This document shows, piece after piece, positions 12,561 to 24,365 of a stretch of DNA of 64,000 bases; position 1 is the first letter of the stretch; every line of letters starts with the position of its first letter. Source of the DNA: Stomorhina lunata (lineage: Eukaryota > Arthropoda > Insecta > Diptera > Rhiniidae); assembly GCA_933228675.1 (NCBI GenBank), contig OW121743.1:16134884-16198883 (forward strand), in the 5' to 3' direction. The translations under genes and the position numbers were made by a program. Under the pieces are notes generated by a model, which was given only the letters and a program-made list of their open reading frames with translations, did no database searches and was not told where the DNA came from.

Positions 12561-14130
12561 ATTATAAATTTATTAAAGACTTATTGCATTAATTTTTTAT
12601 GGAAATTTTGATTTATAAGTTTGTCATAACATCATTTTTCACATTAACAAATATTTGAAAATTAACAGTGTTGCCATGGTTTAAGAAATTATAAACCACA
12701 AACTAAAAAAAACATATTTTAATTAATTAAAACGCAATATTTCGGCTTTGTTTTAAATAAAATATCATATGATTACAGCAAAAAATAAATTTGTTAAAGA
12801 CATTTTTTTTTTCACAAAAATAGAATTTGCATAATTAAACACGTTAGCAAAATTTGGAAAATAAAATTTCAAGTTGATTGAACTTTTTAAGCGTGAAATT
12901 ACCAATAAAAATTCTAAAACCAAAAATTGTCTGGCTCAAATAAATAAAAACTGACGACTTTGGGACGCTCTTTTTTTAAATGGATGATGATAAATTAATT
13001 TCTTTAATAAATTGTTATAAACGCAATTTCTATTCTCAACTTTTATTTTCATTTTTTTTTTTAATAAAACTTGTTTTTTTAATATTAAATGCATTTGAAA
13101 TTTGTTGTAAAAAAGTGGAGAATTTTAAACTTTTTCCGGTTTGACTTGAATTTTGTTAATTTATTGTTAACAACAAAATAGAAAACAAAAACAGACCTTG
13201 ATTAGTGATTAATCATTTGTAAGTTTATGTGGATTTTAATGATTTAACAAACAAATTATTTTAATTTTTAATGGAATTTATCTTTTTACAAAAATATAAA
13301 TTCTAAATGACTTCATGTTTGACAGCTAGAGACAGAGAGAGTGTAAGACAGACTTGAAATCATTAATTAAGTTATAAAAAAATTTAATTACGCATTTCAA
13401 AATTTAGGTAACTTGAATTAAATAATAAGAATTTATTAATAATTTTAGAATAACAGGAAAGATTTTAAGAAATTTTTAAAATCTGGGTAAAAACTATCCG
13501 GTTTGAAAGACCAAAAACTGGTTTTTACTTGGGATCTTCTTAATCGTATTTAAAGAGACAAAAAAGTATCCGACTCGAAGGACCATAAAAAATCTATGAT
13601 AAATCTAATTGCGGTAGCAAATCGGATCAAAATATGTAATCAAATCGGACCTATAATGTATCCAAATTGGACTTATAAAATTCTGGCTATAGAGTCTTTA
13701 CAGCCGGCTCGAAACCCCATATTCAGACTCTCTATATCCTACCTGAAATATAAAACCAAATAGGTCTTAGGAGTACTATAAAAGGAATATATAAACTCGT
13801 TTTATAAAATCGGACACAGAAGCTACATCTAGAGTCTTTATCCCAAATCGGAAAAACATTTTACTTACTTAGGATCGTTATAGTGTCTAATTAGCCACTC
13901 TTTTGACTACTTGGTGACTGTAAAGTAAACTATTGAAAAATAAATGATGAAAAATAAAAAATTTAGTTGTAAAACTTTTAAAGGAATGAGGAATATTGAA
14001 TAAGTTTCTTATATTAAAAGATTGGATATGAATTTTTAAAAATTTCTTTAGGAAACTTTATAACATTTAGAAAATTTTCATTTCGATTTCATATACAATT
14101 TCATAATACGAATTTATTGCTTTTATCCAG
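12560..14130. other. AT-rich DNA, no gene seen
   Basis: No credible reading frame. Around 13490-13870 a few loosely repeated words (ATCCGGTTTGAAAGACC, ATCCGACTCGAAGGACC, CCGGCTCGAAACCC) suggest a very decayed tandem repeat with irregular spacing. One copy of a dispersed motif containing GACTACTTGGTGACTGTAAAG lies near 13884-13936. Confidence 0.4.
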
Positions 14131-14330
14131 ACCAAAGATTCTATAATATAAAGATGTTGCACTTCCATACATTGATTTGTCGTATGGTCGTTTTGAAAAC
14201 TCCCATAGAAAAAAATTCTATAATAAAGACTTTTATACATTGATTTGTCGTAAGGTCGTTTTGAAAACTCCCATAAAAAAGATAGTTCAATGAGAGAAAG
14301 CTAAGGTACACACTCGTGCTTATAAAATCT
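14130..14330 (+). repeat. Outlying copy of the 253-bp satellite unit
   Basis: This segment contains AAAGATGTTGCACTTCCATA, ATTGATTTGTCGTATGGTCG and GAGAAAGCTAAGGTACACAC in the same order as the 253-bp satellite monomer of 24480-27375, about 10 kb away. An internal ~60-bp piece (ACATTGATTTGTCGTA..GGTCGTTTTGAAAA) is duplicated at 14169 and 14238. It is a partial, diverged, isolated copy. Confidence 0.85.
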
Positions 14331-14349
14331 TTATCTTTATATTATATTG

Positions 14350-15270
14350 GCTTTGATCTAGACTATACCGAAGTCTAAATTCGTTTTCATGTCCCCAGAT
14401 TTTCAAGTTTATTTTCATCACACAAAAAAAATGTGTGTAATTATGTCAATTTTTTTAATATTTGAGTCAGACTCTAGACTTGAGTAACTTTCATTATTGG
14501 AACTAAAAAGCTTGAAAATAACGAGCCCCTCATTTTTATATTATTTTTAATGATATTGTCATGCTTTAATAAAAATTAAACAAAAAAACTTGTCTGTTAA
14601 GTTCTAGGGGATTTTGAAGGGGGGCCTAAGTGTAATTGTAGTTATTTCCTCTTCAAGTGGCGGGAAACATTTACAATTAACAAATTCGCGTGCCAATATA
14701 ATAAAGATCCATATAATGTATTTCAGTCTAGGGTTTTCTTGTCCTATTTTGATGTCGATTTTGTATGTACTCGTATGTCTCCAGTTTCCCTTATTTACTT
14801 TAGAAATTTCTGTTTAACTTAGAGGCCTTTTAAAATTTATTTAAAAGTTTAATAACCTTCAAAGAAAATATTTTAAAATAAATATTCTCCACAAATAAAC
14901 AAACAAAAATTATTTATTATTTATTTATCATAACAAAAAAAAAAATGTATAATATTTAAATGAAAGGGTCCAATGCCCCCTCCAGCTTCATTGTAATAAA
15001 ATTTCAAATACTGAAATATTTGAACTTCAAACTTCATAGATAACAAATATTTCAAACAAATAAAGACTTTAATGTATCGTTCTTAATTAATAACATCGAA
15101 AATAGAAAATTCTAAATCTTGAAAAATATTGAAATTAAAACTGACTCCTCTATTGTTTACTAAGGGTCAGTAAAGTGGTTAATAAGTAGAGTGTCTAATT
15201 GTCCACTTGTTTGGCTACTAAGAGACAGTAAAGTAAACTATTGCCATCTCTGGGCTGTATAGAGAATAGA
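14350..15270. other. AT-rich DNA with one dispersed motif
   Basis: No gene is supported; the frame at 14614-14817 has no recognisable domain. A dispersed motif (GTCTAATTGTCCACTTG then GACAGTAAAGTAAACTATTG) lies at about 15184-15245, related to those near 13884, 20338 (reverse) and 24281 (reverse). Confidence 0.4.
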
Positions 15271-15510
15271 AACCATTTGCGCGATATTGATATATACGAA
15301 AAGAAATCACAGTCCTATTAAATTCTATCAAATTCTGCCCGGGTTCGAGCCCTAGTGAGGGCAACATCAATTTTTGTAATTATTCATTTCTATTGAAATT
15401 AAAAATTACCACAGCATCTCTTTATAGGCTCTTAGCTTAACAACATTAACACGCCGCCGATGTAAAATAAATAAAATCGGCTGTTGAACAAAAAGTTTAA
15501 AGAATGCGGC
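15270..15510 (+). mobile_element. tRNA-derived SINE, copy 1 (5' end degraded)
   Basis: A pol III B-box match, GGTTCGAGCCC, lies at 15342-15352, preceded by AAATTCTGCCC and followed by GTGAGGGCAACA. The 3' body ends with ACGCCGCCGATGTAAAATAA, whose GCCGAT/ATCGGC words (15456-15461 and 15476-15481) form a short stem. All are shared with copy 2 downstream. No convincing A box is seen, so the head is truncated or decayed. It would be non-coding and depend on a LINE for movement. Confidence 0.7.
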
Positions 15511-15724
15511 AAGCTAACAACAGATGGCGCCACGTCACTGCTTGAAAATAAGAAATAGTGCAATTGAAAGTGTTGAATAATATTAAGCTCTATCTCTCAT
15601 TTTCAACACCTTTCACATCTCTGCTATCACCTTTCCAAGGAAGCTATATCAATAGCAGTAAAGAAATCTCATAAAAATAGGCAAATTTCCCAAGAACTTT
15701 GAAATACAAATATAGTTAGTTAGC

Positions 15725-15960
15725 ACGCTATGGCTTAGTTGGTTAGCAAGTTTACTACTAACGTCAACTAACATATCAAATTCTGCCTGGGTTCGAGCCC
15801 CAATGACGGCAACACTATTGAAATTATTAATTACCATAGCCTCTTTCTTTGGCGGTCAGCACTACAACATTAACACGCCGCCGATGTAAAAGAAATAAAA
15901 TCGGCTGTAGAACAAAAAGCTTTAAAAATCCGTCAAGCTAAAATTAGCGCCATCTATTAT
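15725..15960 (+). mobile_element. tRNA-derived SINE, copy 2
   Basis: The head has a pol III A-box-like TGGCTTAGTTGG (15731-15742) and a B box GGTTCGAGCCC (15790-15800), spaced as in a tRNA with a variable loop or in a tRNA-derived SINE. The B box is preceded by AAATTCTGCCTG as in copy 1. The body shares the CATTAACACGCCGCCGATG tail with the GCCGAT/ATCGGC stem (15880-15885 and 15900-15905). Two copies with the same head-to-tail arrangement argue for a SINE family rather than a tRNA gene. The minus-strand frame at 15649-15837 is a shadow. Confidence 0.75.
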
Positions 15961-16486
15961 TAGCTTGACAGATTATTAAACTTTACTGCCACCCAATTGT
16001 ATGGACAGTTTTTGCCTGAGTCTTACTTCTCTTTATAGAAAATATATTTTGAAATACAAATTTATAGATAATCTTATATATTGACATGATTTTGAGGGTT
16101 TTGAATTTGATTGGAGAATGATAAGGCATAATTTTGGGAGTCTTATTAGGTAATAGTCTTTAAAAAACTTCTGGTTTTTTAGAAATTTGAAATAGTTCAA
16201 CGTCATTAGATTATTATAAATCATTTCGAATCTCAAGTATATATTTTAAAGTGCAAACTTATTACGTTAGAGATAAGAAATCTTATCTTCGAGTATAAAG
16301 CCAAAATATTTTTTTAATGTCTGGTATCTCACGGTATCTAAGGGGCTACTTAAGTGTTTCTAGAAATAACGAGAATTTTTTAAATACAAGGAAATATAAG
16401 GGATTATATTGTAGGAAAATTGAAGTAAATTTCAGTTAAATAAGAATTTTTAATATAGAAAATGATCAATATTTTTTAGATAACAC
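15960..16486. other. AT-rich DNA, nothing recognised
   Basis: No repeat unit, RNA gene or protein-like frame could be identified. The small minus-strand frame at 16033-16236 has no domain. Confidence 0.4.
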
Positions 16487-19326
16487 AAAGGGAGATCTAG
16501 TGGTTAAAGATAATTTGAGTACGATGAATTCAATGGGGCTCGCCGTTTTTTTTTTGTGTAAGCTCTAGTTTTCGAGATATACCGTTATTGTAAAAATGTA
16601 GGAGGTTGCGCTATAAAAATTCGCGTAACTCGAAAACTGTTAAATTTCCTGAACAAAATTATCTTTCAGAAACACTAATTATTTTTTTAATCCGATTTGG
16701 AAATTAATTTATTTATTTGCAAAAAAAATTATTTTTGAAAATGGAAATTTTTGTGATTTTTCAAAAAAAAAAAATATTTTTTTTTGCAAACAAAAAAATT
16801 TATTCACAAAACGACTACTCGCATTAAAAAAAACAATTAGTGTTTCTGAAAGATAATTTTGTTGACGAATTTCGATTTTTATGCTTAGTTCGATTTTTCA
16901 CTTAGTTCAGTCGTTTTGGAAATAAAAAAAAAATATTTTTGAAAATTTTTGTGATTTTTCAAAAAAAAAATATATTTTTTTTTTCAAACAAACAAATTTA
17001 TTTCCAAAACGAATGCTCGGATTAAAAAAATAATTAGTTTTTCTGAAAGATAATTTTGTTATACTTAGTTCGATTTTTTACTTAGTTCAGTCGTTTTGGA
17101 AATAAAAAAAATATTTTTGAAAATTCAAATTTTTCTGATTTTTCAAAAAATAATATTTTTTTAGAAACAAAAAAATGTATTCCCAAAACGACTACTCGCA
17201 TTAAAAAAATACTTAGTGTTTCTGAAAGATAATTTTGTTGACGAATTTCGGTTTTTATACTTAGTTCAATTTTTCACTTAGTTCAGTCGTTTTGGAAATA
17301 AAAAAAAATATTTTTGAAAATTTTTGTGATTTTTCAAAAAAAATATTTTTTTTTAAACAAAAAAATTTATTTCCAAAACGACTACTCGCATTAAAAAAAA
17401 TAATTAGCCTAATTTTGTTGACGAATTTCGATTTTTATGCTTAGTTCGATTTTTTACTTATTTAAGTCGTTTTGAAAAAAAAAATATTTTTGAAAACTCA
17501 AATTTTTCTGATTTTTCAAAAAACAATATTATTTTTTTAGAAACAAGAAAATTTATTTCCAAAACGTGTGCTCGGATTAAAAAAAATAGTGTTTCTGAAA
17601 GATAATTTTTTTGACGAATTTCGGTTTTTATACTTAGTTCGATTTTTACTTATTTTAGTCGTCTTGAAAATAAAAAAATATTTTTGAAAATGCAAATTTT
17701 TGTGATTTTTCAAAAAAAAAAAAAAAATATTTTTTTTTTAGAAACAAAAAAATTTAATTCCAAAACGACTGCTCAAATTAAAAAAAATAGTTAGTGTTTC
17801 TGAAAGATAATTTTGTTGCCGAATTTCGATTTTTATGCTTAGTTCGATTTTTTACTTATTTCAGTCGTTTTGAAAAAAAATATATTTTTGAAAACTCAAA
17901 TTTTTCTGATTTTTCAAAAAAAAAAAAAATATTTTTTTTGCAAACAAAAAAATTTAATTCCAAAACGACTGCTCGGACTAAAAAAATAATTAGTCTTTCT
18001 GAAAGATAATTTTTTTGACGAATTTCGGTTTTTATACTTAGTTCGATTTTTACTTATTTTAGTCGTCTTGAAAATAAAAAAATATTTTTGAAAATGCAAA
18101 TTTTTGTGATTTTTCAAAAAAAAAAAAATATTTTTTTTTTAGAAACAAAAAAATTTAATTCCAAAACGACTGCTCAAATTAAAAAAAATAGTTAGTGTTT
18201 CTGAAAGATAATTTTGTTGCCGAATTTCGATTTTTATGCTTAGTTCGATTTTTTACTTATTTCAGTCGTTTTGAAAAAAAATTATTTTTGAAAACTCAAA
18301 TTTTTCTGATTTAAAAAAAAAAAAATATTTTTTTTGCAAACAAAAAAATTTATTTCCAAAACGAATGCTCGGACTAAAAAAATAATTAGTCTTTCTGAAA
18401 GATAATTTTGTTGACGAATTTCGGTTTTTATACATAATTCGATTTTTTACTTATTTCAGTCGTTTTGAAAATAAAAAAATATTTTTGAAAATGCAAATTT
18501 TTGTGATTTTTCAAAAAAAAAAATATTTTTTTTAGAAACAAAAAAATTTAATTCCAAAACGACTGCTCGGGTTAAAAAAATAATTAGCGTTTCTGTAAGA
18601 TAATTTTGTTGACGATACTTAGTTCGATTTTTTACTTATTTCAGTCGTTTTGAAAAAAAATATTTTTGAAAATTCAAATTTTTCTGATTTTCAAAAAAAA
18701 ATTTTTGCAAACAAAAAAATTTATTTCCAAAACGACTGCTCGGACTAAAAAAATAATTAGTCTTTCTGAAAGATTATTTTGCTGACAATTTCAAGAAAAT
18801 AAACAGATTTCGCGTTACGCGAATGTTTATTGAAAATACAAATTTTTGTGATTTAAAAAAAAAAAAATTTTTTTGCAAACAAAAAAATTTATTTCCAAAA
18901 CTCGGATTAAAAAAATAATTATTGTTTCTGAAAGATAATTTTGTTGACGAATTTCGGTTTTTATACTTAGTTCGATTTTTTACTTAGTTCATGAAAATAA
19001 ACAGATTTCGCGTTACGCGAATTGAAAATTTTTGTGATTTTTCAAAAAAAAATATTTTTTTTTTAGAAACAAAAAAATTTATTTCCAAAACGACTGTTCG
19101 AATTAAAAAATTTATTAGTGTTTCTGAAAGATAATTTTGTTGACGAATTTCGATTTTTATAATTAATTCGATTTTTTGCTTAGTTCAAGAAAACAAACAG
19201 ATTTCGCGTTACGCGAATATTTATTGCGCAACCTCCTCCATTTTGTATAACACTATATCTTGAAAACTAGAGCACCATTGAATTCAGCGTACTCGATTTA
19301 TCTTTAACCACTAGGTCTCCCATTTG
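16487..19326. mobile_element. Foldback-like element: inverted ends around a tandem array
   Basis: The left end (about 16487-16640) reads GATCTAGTGGTTAAAGATAA, GAATTCAATGG, CTCTAGTTTTCGAGATATA, GGAGGTTGCGC and TTCGCGTAACTCG. The right end (about 19195-19326) carries the same words in reverse complement and in mirror order, ending at TAACCACTAGGTCTCCC. Between them are ~13 tandem units. Long inverted ends around internal direct repeats is the architecture of Drosophila FB (foldback) elements. No transposase frame is present, so it would be non-autonomous. Exact ends and target duplication are not resolved. Confidence 0.8.
16640..19195 (+). repeat. ~200-bp AT-rich tandem repeat inside the foldback element
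   Basis: Units are marked by TTTCTGAAAGATAATTTTGT followed by GACGAATTTCG and TTAGTTCGATTTTT, near 16852, 17050, 17228, 17409, 17600, 17804, 18006, 18209, 18404, 18599, 18771, 18930 and 19131. Typical spacing is 180-205 bp. One marker at about 16655-16690 is in the opposite orientation, next to the left inverted end. Long A and T runs dominate. The frames at 17794-18009 and 17914-18117 are repeat by-products. Confidence 0.88.
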
Positions 19327-20050
19327 CCGGTAAAAAAATGTTTTCAAAATCGAGCACTTTTGTTTTAAGTTTCAAAATAAAATTGTTGGATTTTTTTTTT
19401 TTGGTGTAATTAAATGAACAGTACTGTAACTCAAGTAATCTAATACTCAGTTAAAAATTCTTAATCATTAAAAAAATTTAAAAATCAAATTTATGAATAA
19501 TTATTTATTTCATTACCATTTTGCTGCGTATTAGTTCCCTACTATTCTTATCACTCCCAATAGTTTGGGCTTTTTGACAGCTCCCCTGATAAGATTTTCG
19601 TTTTTTTTTAGAACCCATGACCAAAAGTCATTAAGATAAAAAAATTCTTACCATAAAATTTAGCAAAAAGGTTTAGTTTTTTAAATATTGAAAAATTTTC
19701 GATCGAAAATCCAAATTCTCAAAATTAAGATTTGCACAACCAAAAAGTACTTAACAAAAAACATGTGTCAGGTTCATGTTCTAAATTAAATTTTTTATTG
19801 TTATGAATTTATTTTTTCATAATCAAACCCAGATTATATTAAAAAAGATTATTTATAAGGTTTGAAAATGATTAAGAGAAAATAGAATTGCAAGTTTTTT
19901 TTTGGACTTTGAAACGCTTTAGAGAATTTTAGCGCTAATGGCTTTAGTAATGACTGGGAATTTTCTGTTTCATGATTTCTCGTGATTTAATTACAAAATT
20001 TGCCTTTTTATTAGAAAGATTTCAATTAAATGAAATTGTTAAAATTTGTA
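19327..20050. other. AT-rich DNA, nothing recognised
   Basis: Apparently single-copy AT-rich sequence between the foldback-like element and the MITE. No reading frame, RNA gene or repeat unit is visible. Confidence 0.4.
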
Positions 20051-20281
20051 AAAAGTTTTACTGTAGTGTATTGCACTAAAATCCCAATTTATTACAATTT
20101 TTTATTATTGTTATAAATAGTTTTTTGATAAAACCAAAAAATGTTGGTGAGGAAACCATTCCTCGACGCGTTCCGATGGTTGGTTATGCCAACTCATCAG
20201 GCGGATTATCCCTAATTCTACAATAATAAATAATTGTAATAAATTGGGATCTAAGTGCAATACACTACAGTAAAACTTTTT
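20051..20281. mobile_element. MITE-like element with ~55-bp inverted ends
   Basis: The left arm AAAAGTTTTACTGTAGTGTA then TTGCACT, ATCCCAATTTATTACAATT (20051-20106) is mirrored by CAATAATAAA, AATTGTAATAAATTGGGAT, AGTGCAATACACTACAGTAA and AACTTTT at 20221-20281. The ~115-bp core has a GC-richer part with GACGCGTTCCGATGG. It has no coding capacity. TA borders both ends (TTTGTA before, TTTAATTAA after), which would fit a TA target, but this is a weak call in AT-rich DNA. Confidence 0.8.
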
Positions 20282-20660
20282 AATTAATTGTTTAATTTTT
20301 ATTGAAAATTCTAAAAGCTTTAATAAATTAAAAACTTTACTGACTCTCAGTAAACAAAGGAGTAGTCAATTGACCACCTTACTAGCCCCAAGTAAACTTA
20401 AAGGTATGTAGTTTAATTATATTTTATTATAAAAAATACTTTTAAACGAGATACTCTCTTTCTTTAATATTTATGTAAAATTAGAAATTTTTACCCCCTA
20501 ATTTATAAAAGAATAAAAAAATTATCAAAGGCTTATAGCAGAAAATTTTGCACCCTAATTCATAAACGAAAAGTTTTGGCTACGACAAGCTTATAATTAA
20601 AATTTTTCATACAAAATTCCTATTAAAAGACTTTGGTAATTTTATAATTCGTTTATAAAA
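20282..20660. other. AT-rich spacer with a dispersed motif
   Basis: The reverse-orientation dispersed motif (CTCAGTAAACAAAGGAGTAG, TCAATTGACCACC) lies at about 20338-20400. The rest is AT-rich with no gene. Confidence 0.4.
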
Positions 20661-22960
20661 ACAAGTAAGACAAAGCTATAGTCGGTCAAGCCCGACCATA
20701 CGATACCCTTCACCACTAAGGTCAAAGGTGTTATTTTTCCTGTATAAAGACAAATATATTTGCTAAATTTTGCCATCAAACAAACATTTTCTCAAAACTT
20801 ATATATTTAAGCTTCGTCCGTCATTTGGACTTATATGAGAGCTAGGGTCAAATGTGGACCGATTATCTCGAAATTTGGCAAGTTGATTATAAAAAAATTA
20901 TGTGTGAGAAAAAGAAAAATTATGTGTGAGAAAAAGAAACTTAAAATTCTCATTATCTTCAGATTTAAGATCGTTTTAGTGATTTTTGTCTCATTTAGTG
21001 CATTTTTAAAGAAAAGTTTGTATGGGAGAGCTAGGGTCAAATGTGGACCGATTATCTCGAAATTCGGCAATTTACAGTTGTTACAAAAATTATGTATGCA
21101 AAAAATAAACTTAAAATTCTCATTATCTTTAGATTTACGATCGTTTTAGTGACTTTTGTCTCATTTAGTGCGTTTTTAAAGAAGACTTTGTATGGGAGCT
21201 ATGGTCAAATGTGGACCGATTTCAATGAAATTTGGTACAGTGATTTTAATTTACATAAGCAGTATTTGTTTTGAATTTCATGAAAAAATATTGATATTTG
21301 TGGCAAATATATCAATTCCGGGAAGTGGGACCTATGGGAGGTATCATAAATAATATGACGAAATAATTGACGAATTTCAATAGCCATGATCTGTGCCAAA
21401 TTTCATTAAATTATCTTTAGAATTGCGACCTGTACTTTGATTACATGGTTTACATGGGGGTCCAGTCTGTTTTAGTGCGTTTTGAAGGAAGAGTTTGTAT
21501 GGGAGCTATGATCAAATGTGGACCAATTATCGAAATTATGCAAAAGATAAACTTAAAATTCTCATTATCTTCAGATTTACGATCGTTTTAGTGATTTTTG
21601 TCCCTTTTAGTGCGTTTTGAAGGAAGAGTTTGTATGGGAGCTATGGTCAAATGTGAACCGATTTCAATGAAATTTGGTACAGTGATTTTAATTTACATAA
21701 GCAGTATTTGTTTTGAATTTCATGAAAAAATATTGATATTTGTGGCAAATATATCAATTCCGGGAAGTGGGACCTATGGGAGGTATCATAAATAATATGA
21801 CGAAATAATTGACGAATTTCAATAGCCATGATCTGTGCCAAATTTCATTAAATTATCTTTAGAATTGCGACCTGTACTTTGATTACATGGTTTACATGGG
21901 GGTCCAGTCTATTCCAGTCTATAGAAGAGTTTGTATGGGAGCTATGATCAAATGTGGACCAATTATCGAAATTATGCAAAAGATAAACTTAAAATTCTCA
22001 TTATCTTCAGATTTACGATCGTTTTAGTGATTTTTGTCCCTTTTAGTGCGTTTTGAAGGAAGAGTTTGTATGGGAGCTATGGTCAAATGTGAACCGATTT
22101 CAATGAAATTTGGTACAGTGATTTTAATTTACATAAGCAGTATTTGTTTTAAATTTCATGAAAAAATATTGATATTTGTGGCAAATATATCAATTCCGGG
22201 AAGTGGGACCTATGGGAGGTACCATAAATAATATGACGAATTTCAATAGCCATGATCTGTACCAATTTTCATTAAATTATCTTTAGAAATGCGACCTGTA
22301 CTTTGATTACATGGTTTACATGGGGGTCCAGTCTGTTTTAGTGCGTTTTGAAGGAAGAGTTTGTATGGGAGCTATGATCAAATGTGGACCGATTATCGAA
22401 ATTATTCAAAAGATAAACTTAAAATTCTCATTATCTTCAGATTTATGAGCGCTTTAGTGATTTTTGTCCCATTTAGTGCGTTTCTAAAGAAAATTTTGTA
22501 TGGGAGAGCTAGGGTCAAATGTGGACCGATTTTAACGAAATTTGGTACAGTGATTTTGGTTTACATAAGCAGTGTTTATTTTAAATTTCATGCAAATATA
22601 TTGATATTTGTGGCCAATATATCAATTCCGGGGAGTGGGACCTATGGGAGGTACCATTAATAATGGACCGATTTTGACGAATTTCAAGAGCCATGGTCCC
22701 ATTATCAAAAAAAAAAAATGATCTGTGCCAAATTTCATTAAATTATCTTTAGAATTGCGACCTGTAGTTTGATTACAAGGTTTACATGGGGGTCCAGCCA
22801 GCCAGACGGACGGACGGACATTGCCAAAACGACTCAGAAACTGATTCTTAGCCTATTGGTGTACTAAAGGGTGGGTCTAAGACAAATATTTCCATGCGTT
22901 ACATACATCAGCACAAACTTATAATACCCTTTCCACCTATGGTGGTGAAGGGTGTAAAGA
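20661..22960 (+). mobile_element. DINE-1/Helentron-like non-autonomous element
   Basis: The 5' end (20661-20735) has CAAGTAAG, GCTATAGTCGGTCAAGCCC and GATACCCTTCACCACTAAGG. The 3' end has CCAGACGGACGGACGGACAT, CGACTCAG, GTGGGTCTAAG and CGTTACATAC, then a terminal stem-loop ACCCTTTCCACC-TAT-GGTGGTGAAGGGT (about 22926-22953). This word order resembles Drosophila INE-1/DINE-1, whose structure is a subterminal inverted repeat, central tandem repeats and a 3' hairpin. No Rep/helicase is present. The 5' ACCCTTCACCAC is complementary to the 3' hairpin arm. Family assignment is from remembered consensus only. Confidence 0.65.
21000..22790 (+). repeat. ~436-bp tandem repeats in the DINE-like element
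   Basis: Units begin near GTTTGTATGGGAGCTATG(A/G)TCAAATGTGG and contain AAATTTGGTACAGTGATTTT, ATATCAATTCCGGGAAGTGG and GATTACATGGTTTACATGGG. Equivalent points are 436-442 bp apart (for example 21598 and 22034, 21205 and 21647). Shorter partial units (GGTCAAATGTGGACCGATT) occur at 20850, 21030 and 22510. The small frames here (20831-22660, both strands) recur once per unit and are not genes. Confidence 0.9.
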
Positions 22961-24365
22961 GGTTTGATTTATAAGCTTGTCATTTCTTTATTTTTCGTTT
23001 ATGAATTATAATGTCATCCTTAAATTCTTCTTCTTCTGTTATCCTTGACTCCCAGTGGAGTATAGGGCCAGTGGGGCATAGGGCCTCATCCTCAAATATC
23101 CCTTTTTAAAAGCCCCATCTGAACCTTTCACTTTTTCAAACGAATAATGTTCACATTTTACAAAAAGTAAAAGAAATATCGCGCCAAAATCTCTAAACAA
23201 AACTCTCTTTCTTAAGAAACTCTTGGTTGGGTTCTCTTTATTATATAAATATTTGTTATTGCTCTCTCTTTATCCTTTCCTGCTATCTCTCCTCTCTCTC
23301 TCTCTCAACTGATCTTCAAATAAGAGGTACTTACTTTTCCGCAACTATTTTTACATACTTTGACCAAAGATACCCACTTTAAAAAAAATCACTTATAATT
23401 CGGTAAATAGGTCTTAGAGCTAAATATAGATCATGTTCTACTTTTTTGTATAAGACACACAAAAAACTAAAACAACAAGTAGGCATCAATGTGTGATCAG
23501 TGATCACTAGAGATCACATTTTCAGGTGAATAAACTTCTTCGAAGAGTAAAAACTAAGAGGTAATAAAGAGTAATAATGCCATAACCATATTTAGGTAAT
23601 AAGTAGTTTCAAATGTGGGTTTTTTCCATTCAAATTCATAGCGATCAGAAAGTGATCTTTTATTTACTTAAGAAATGCCTTTAGTTTATGAATAACAGGT
23701 AGTTGGTGTCATATAGTACTTTTTTTTTACTTATAGTACTTTTGACTTATAACTTATAGTATAAGTTGTAATGATGTAAAATTCCATGCTTAAGCGAGGA
23801 TCATGACACAGCTGGGGGTCAAAATCTGTGGAAATTTGTAATTTCTTTGAAATCTTAGGATAACTGATATCCATTCAATGGAAAAGAAAGATAACAGATC
23901 TCTTGTTAGGTACATTTAAATTTTTATTTCCTGCTGAGCAAAGGTCATAGATCAAGTCTTGAAGATATGATCAATCTTTGATCTTTCTTTCCATCTTAAA
24001 AGTTGTCTACCATTGACTATAACTAGACTTCAAAACACATGGTCTACTAAGGAACCAAAGAAATGTACCATGACGTTTCTAATACGTACTTTGACCTTTT
24101 TTAAATGTACTTTAACAGTTCGCCCTCAGCCTAGTTATAGTCTAGGTTGTCTACATCCTTGACTTCAGTATCATGCTAAGCTAAATAATTTTTCCGATTT
24201 AGATAACACTATCTGTGTTAGAAACTTATAACTTATCATTACGTTAAAATTGTATATGTTTTCATTATCACTATAAGTCCACTGTTTACTTTACTGTCTA
24301 ATAGTAAACGAATGAGTAGTCAATTGGTCACTCTACTGAATCCTGGAAATCTAATGTAGGTTCTC
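22961..24365. other. Mostly unique DNA with one LINE tail and a CT repeat
   Basis: A LINE 3' tail lies at 23022-23100 (separate entry). A CT-rich microsatellite lies at about 23285-23306. A reverse copy of the dispersed GTTTACTTTACTGTC motif lies at about 24281-24345. No protein-like frame is visible in the remainder. Confidence 0.5.
23022..23100 (-). mobile_element. LINE 3' tail fragment
   Basis: TTCTTCTTCTGTTATCCTTG and GACTCCCAGTGGAGTATAGG are the reverse complement of the extreme 3' end of the LINE at 33920-35285 (CTCCACTGGGAGTCAAGGAT, AACAGAAGAAGAA). Only ~70 bp is present, so this is either a very short 5'-truncated insertion or a decayed end. Confidence 0.75.

Noticed and set aside
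15728..15812. A functional tRNA gene
   Set aside because: A- and B-box words are present, but the acceptor and anticodon stems do not pair convincingly, and the sequence continues into a body shared with a second copy, as in a SINE.
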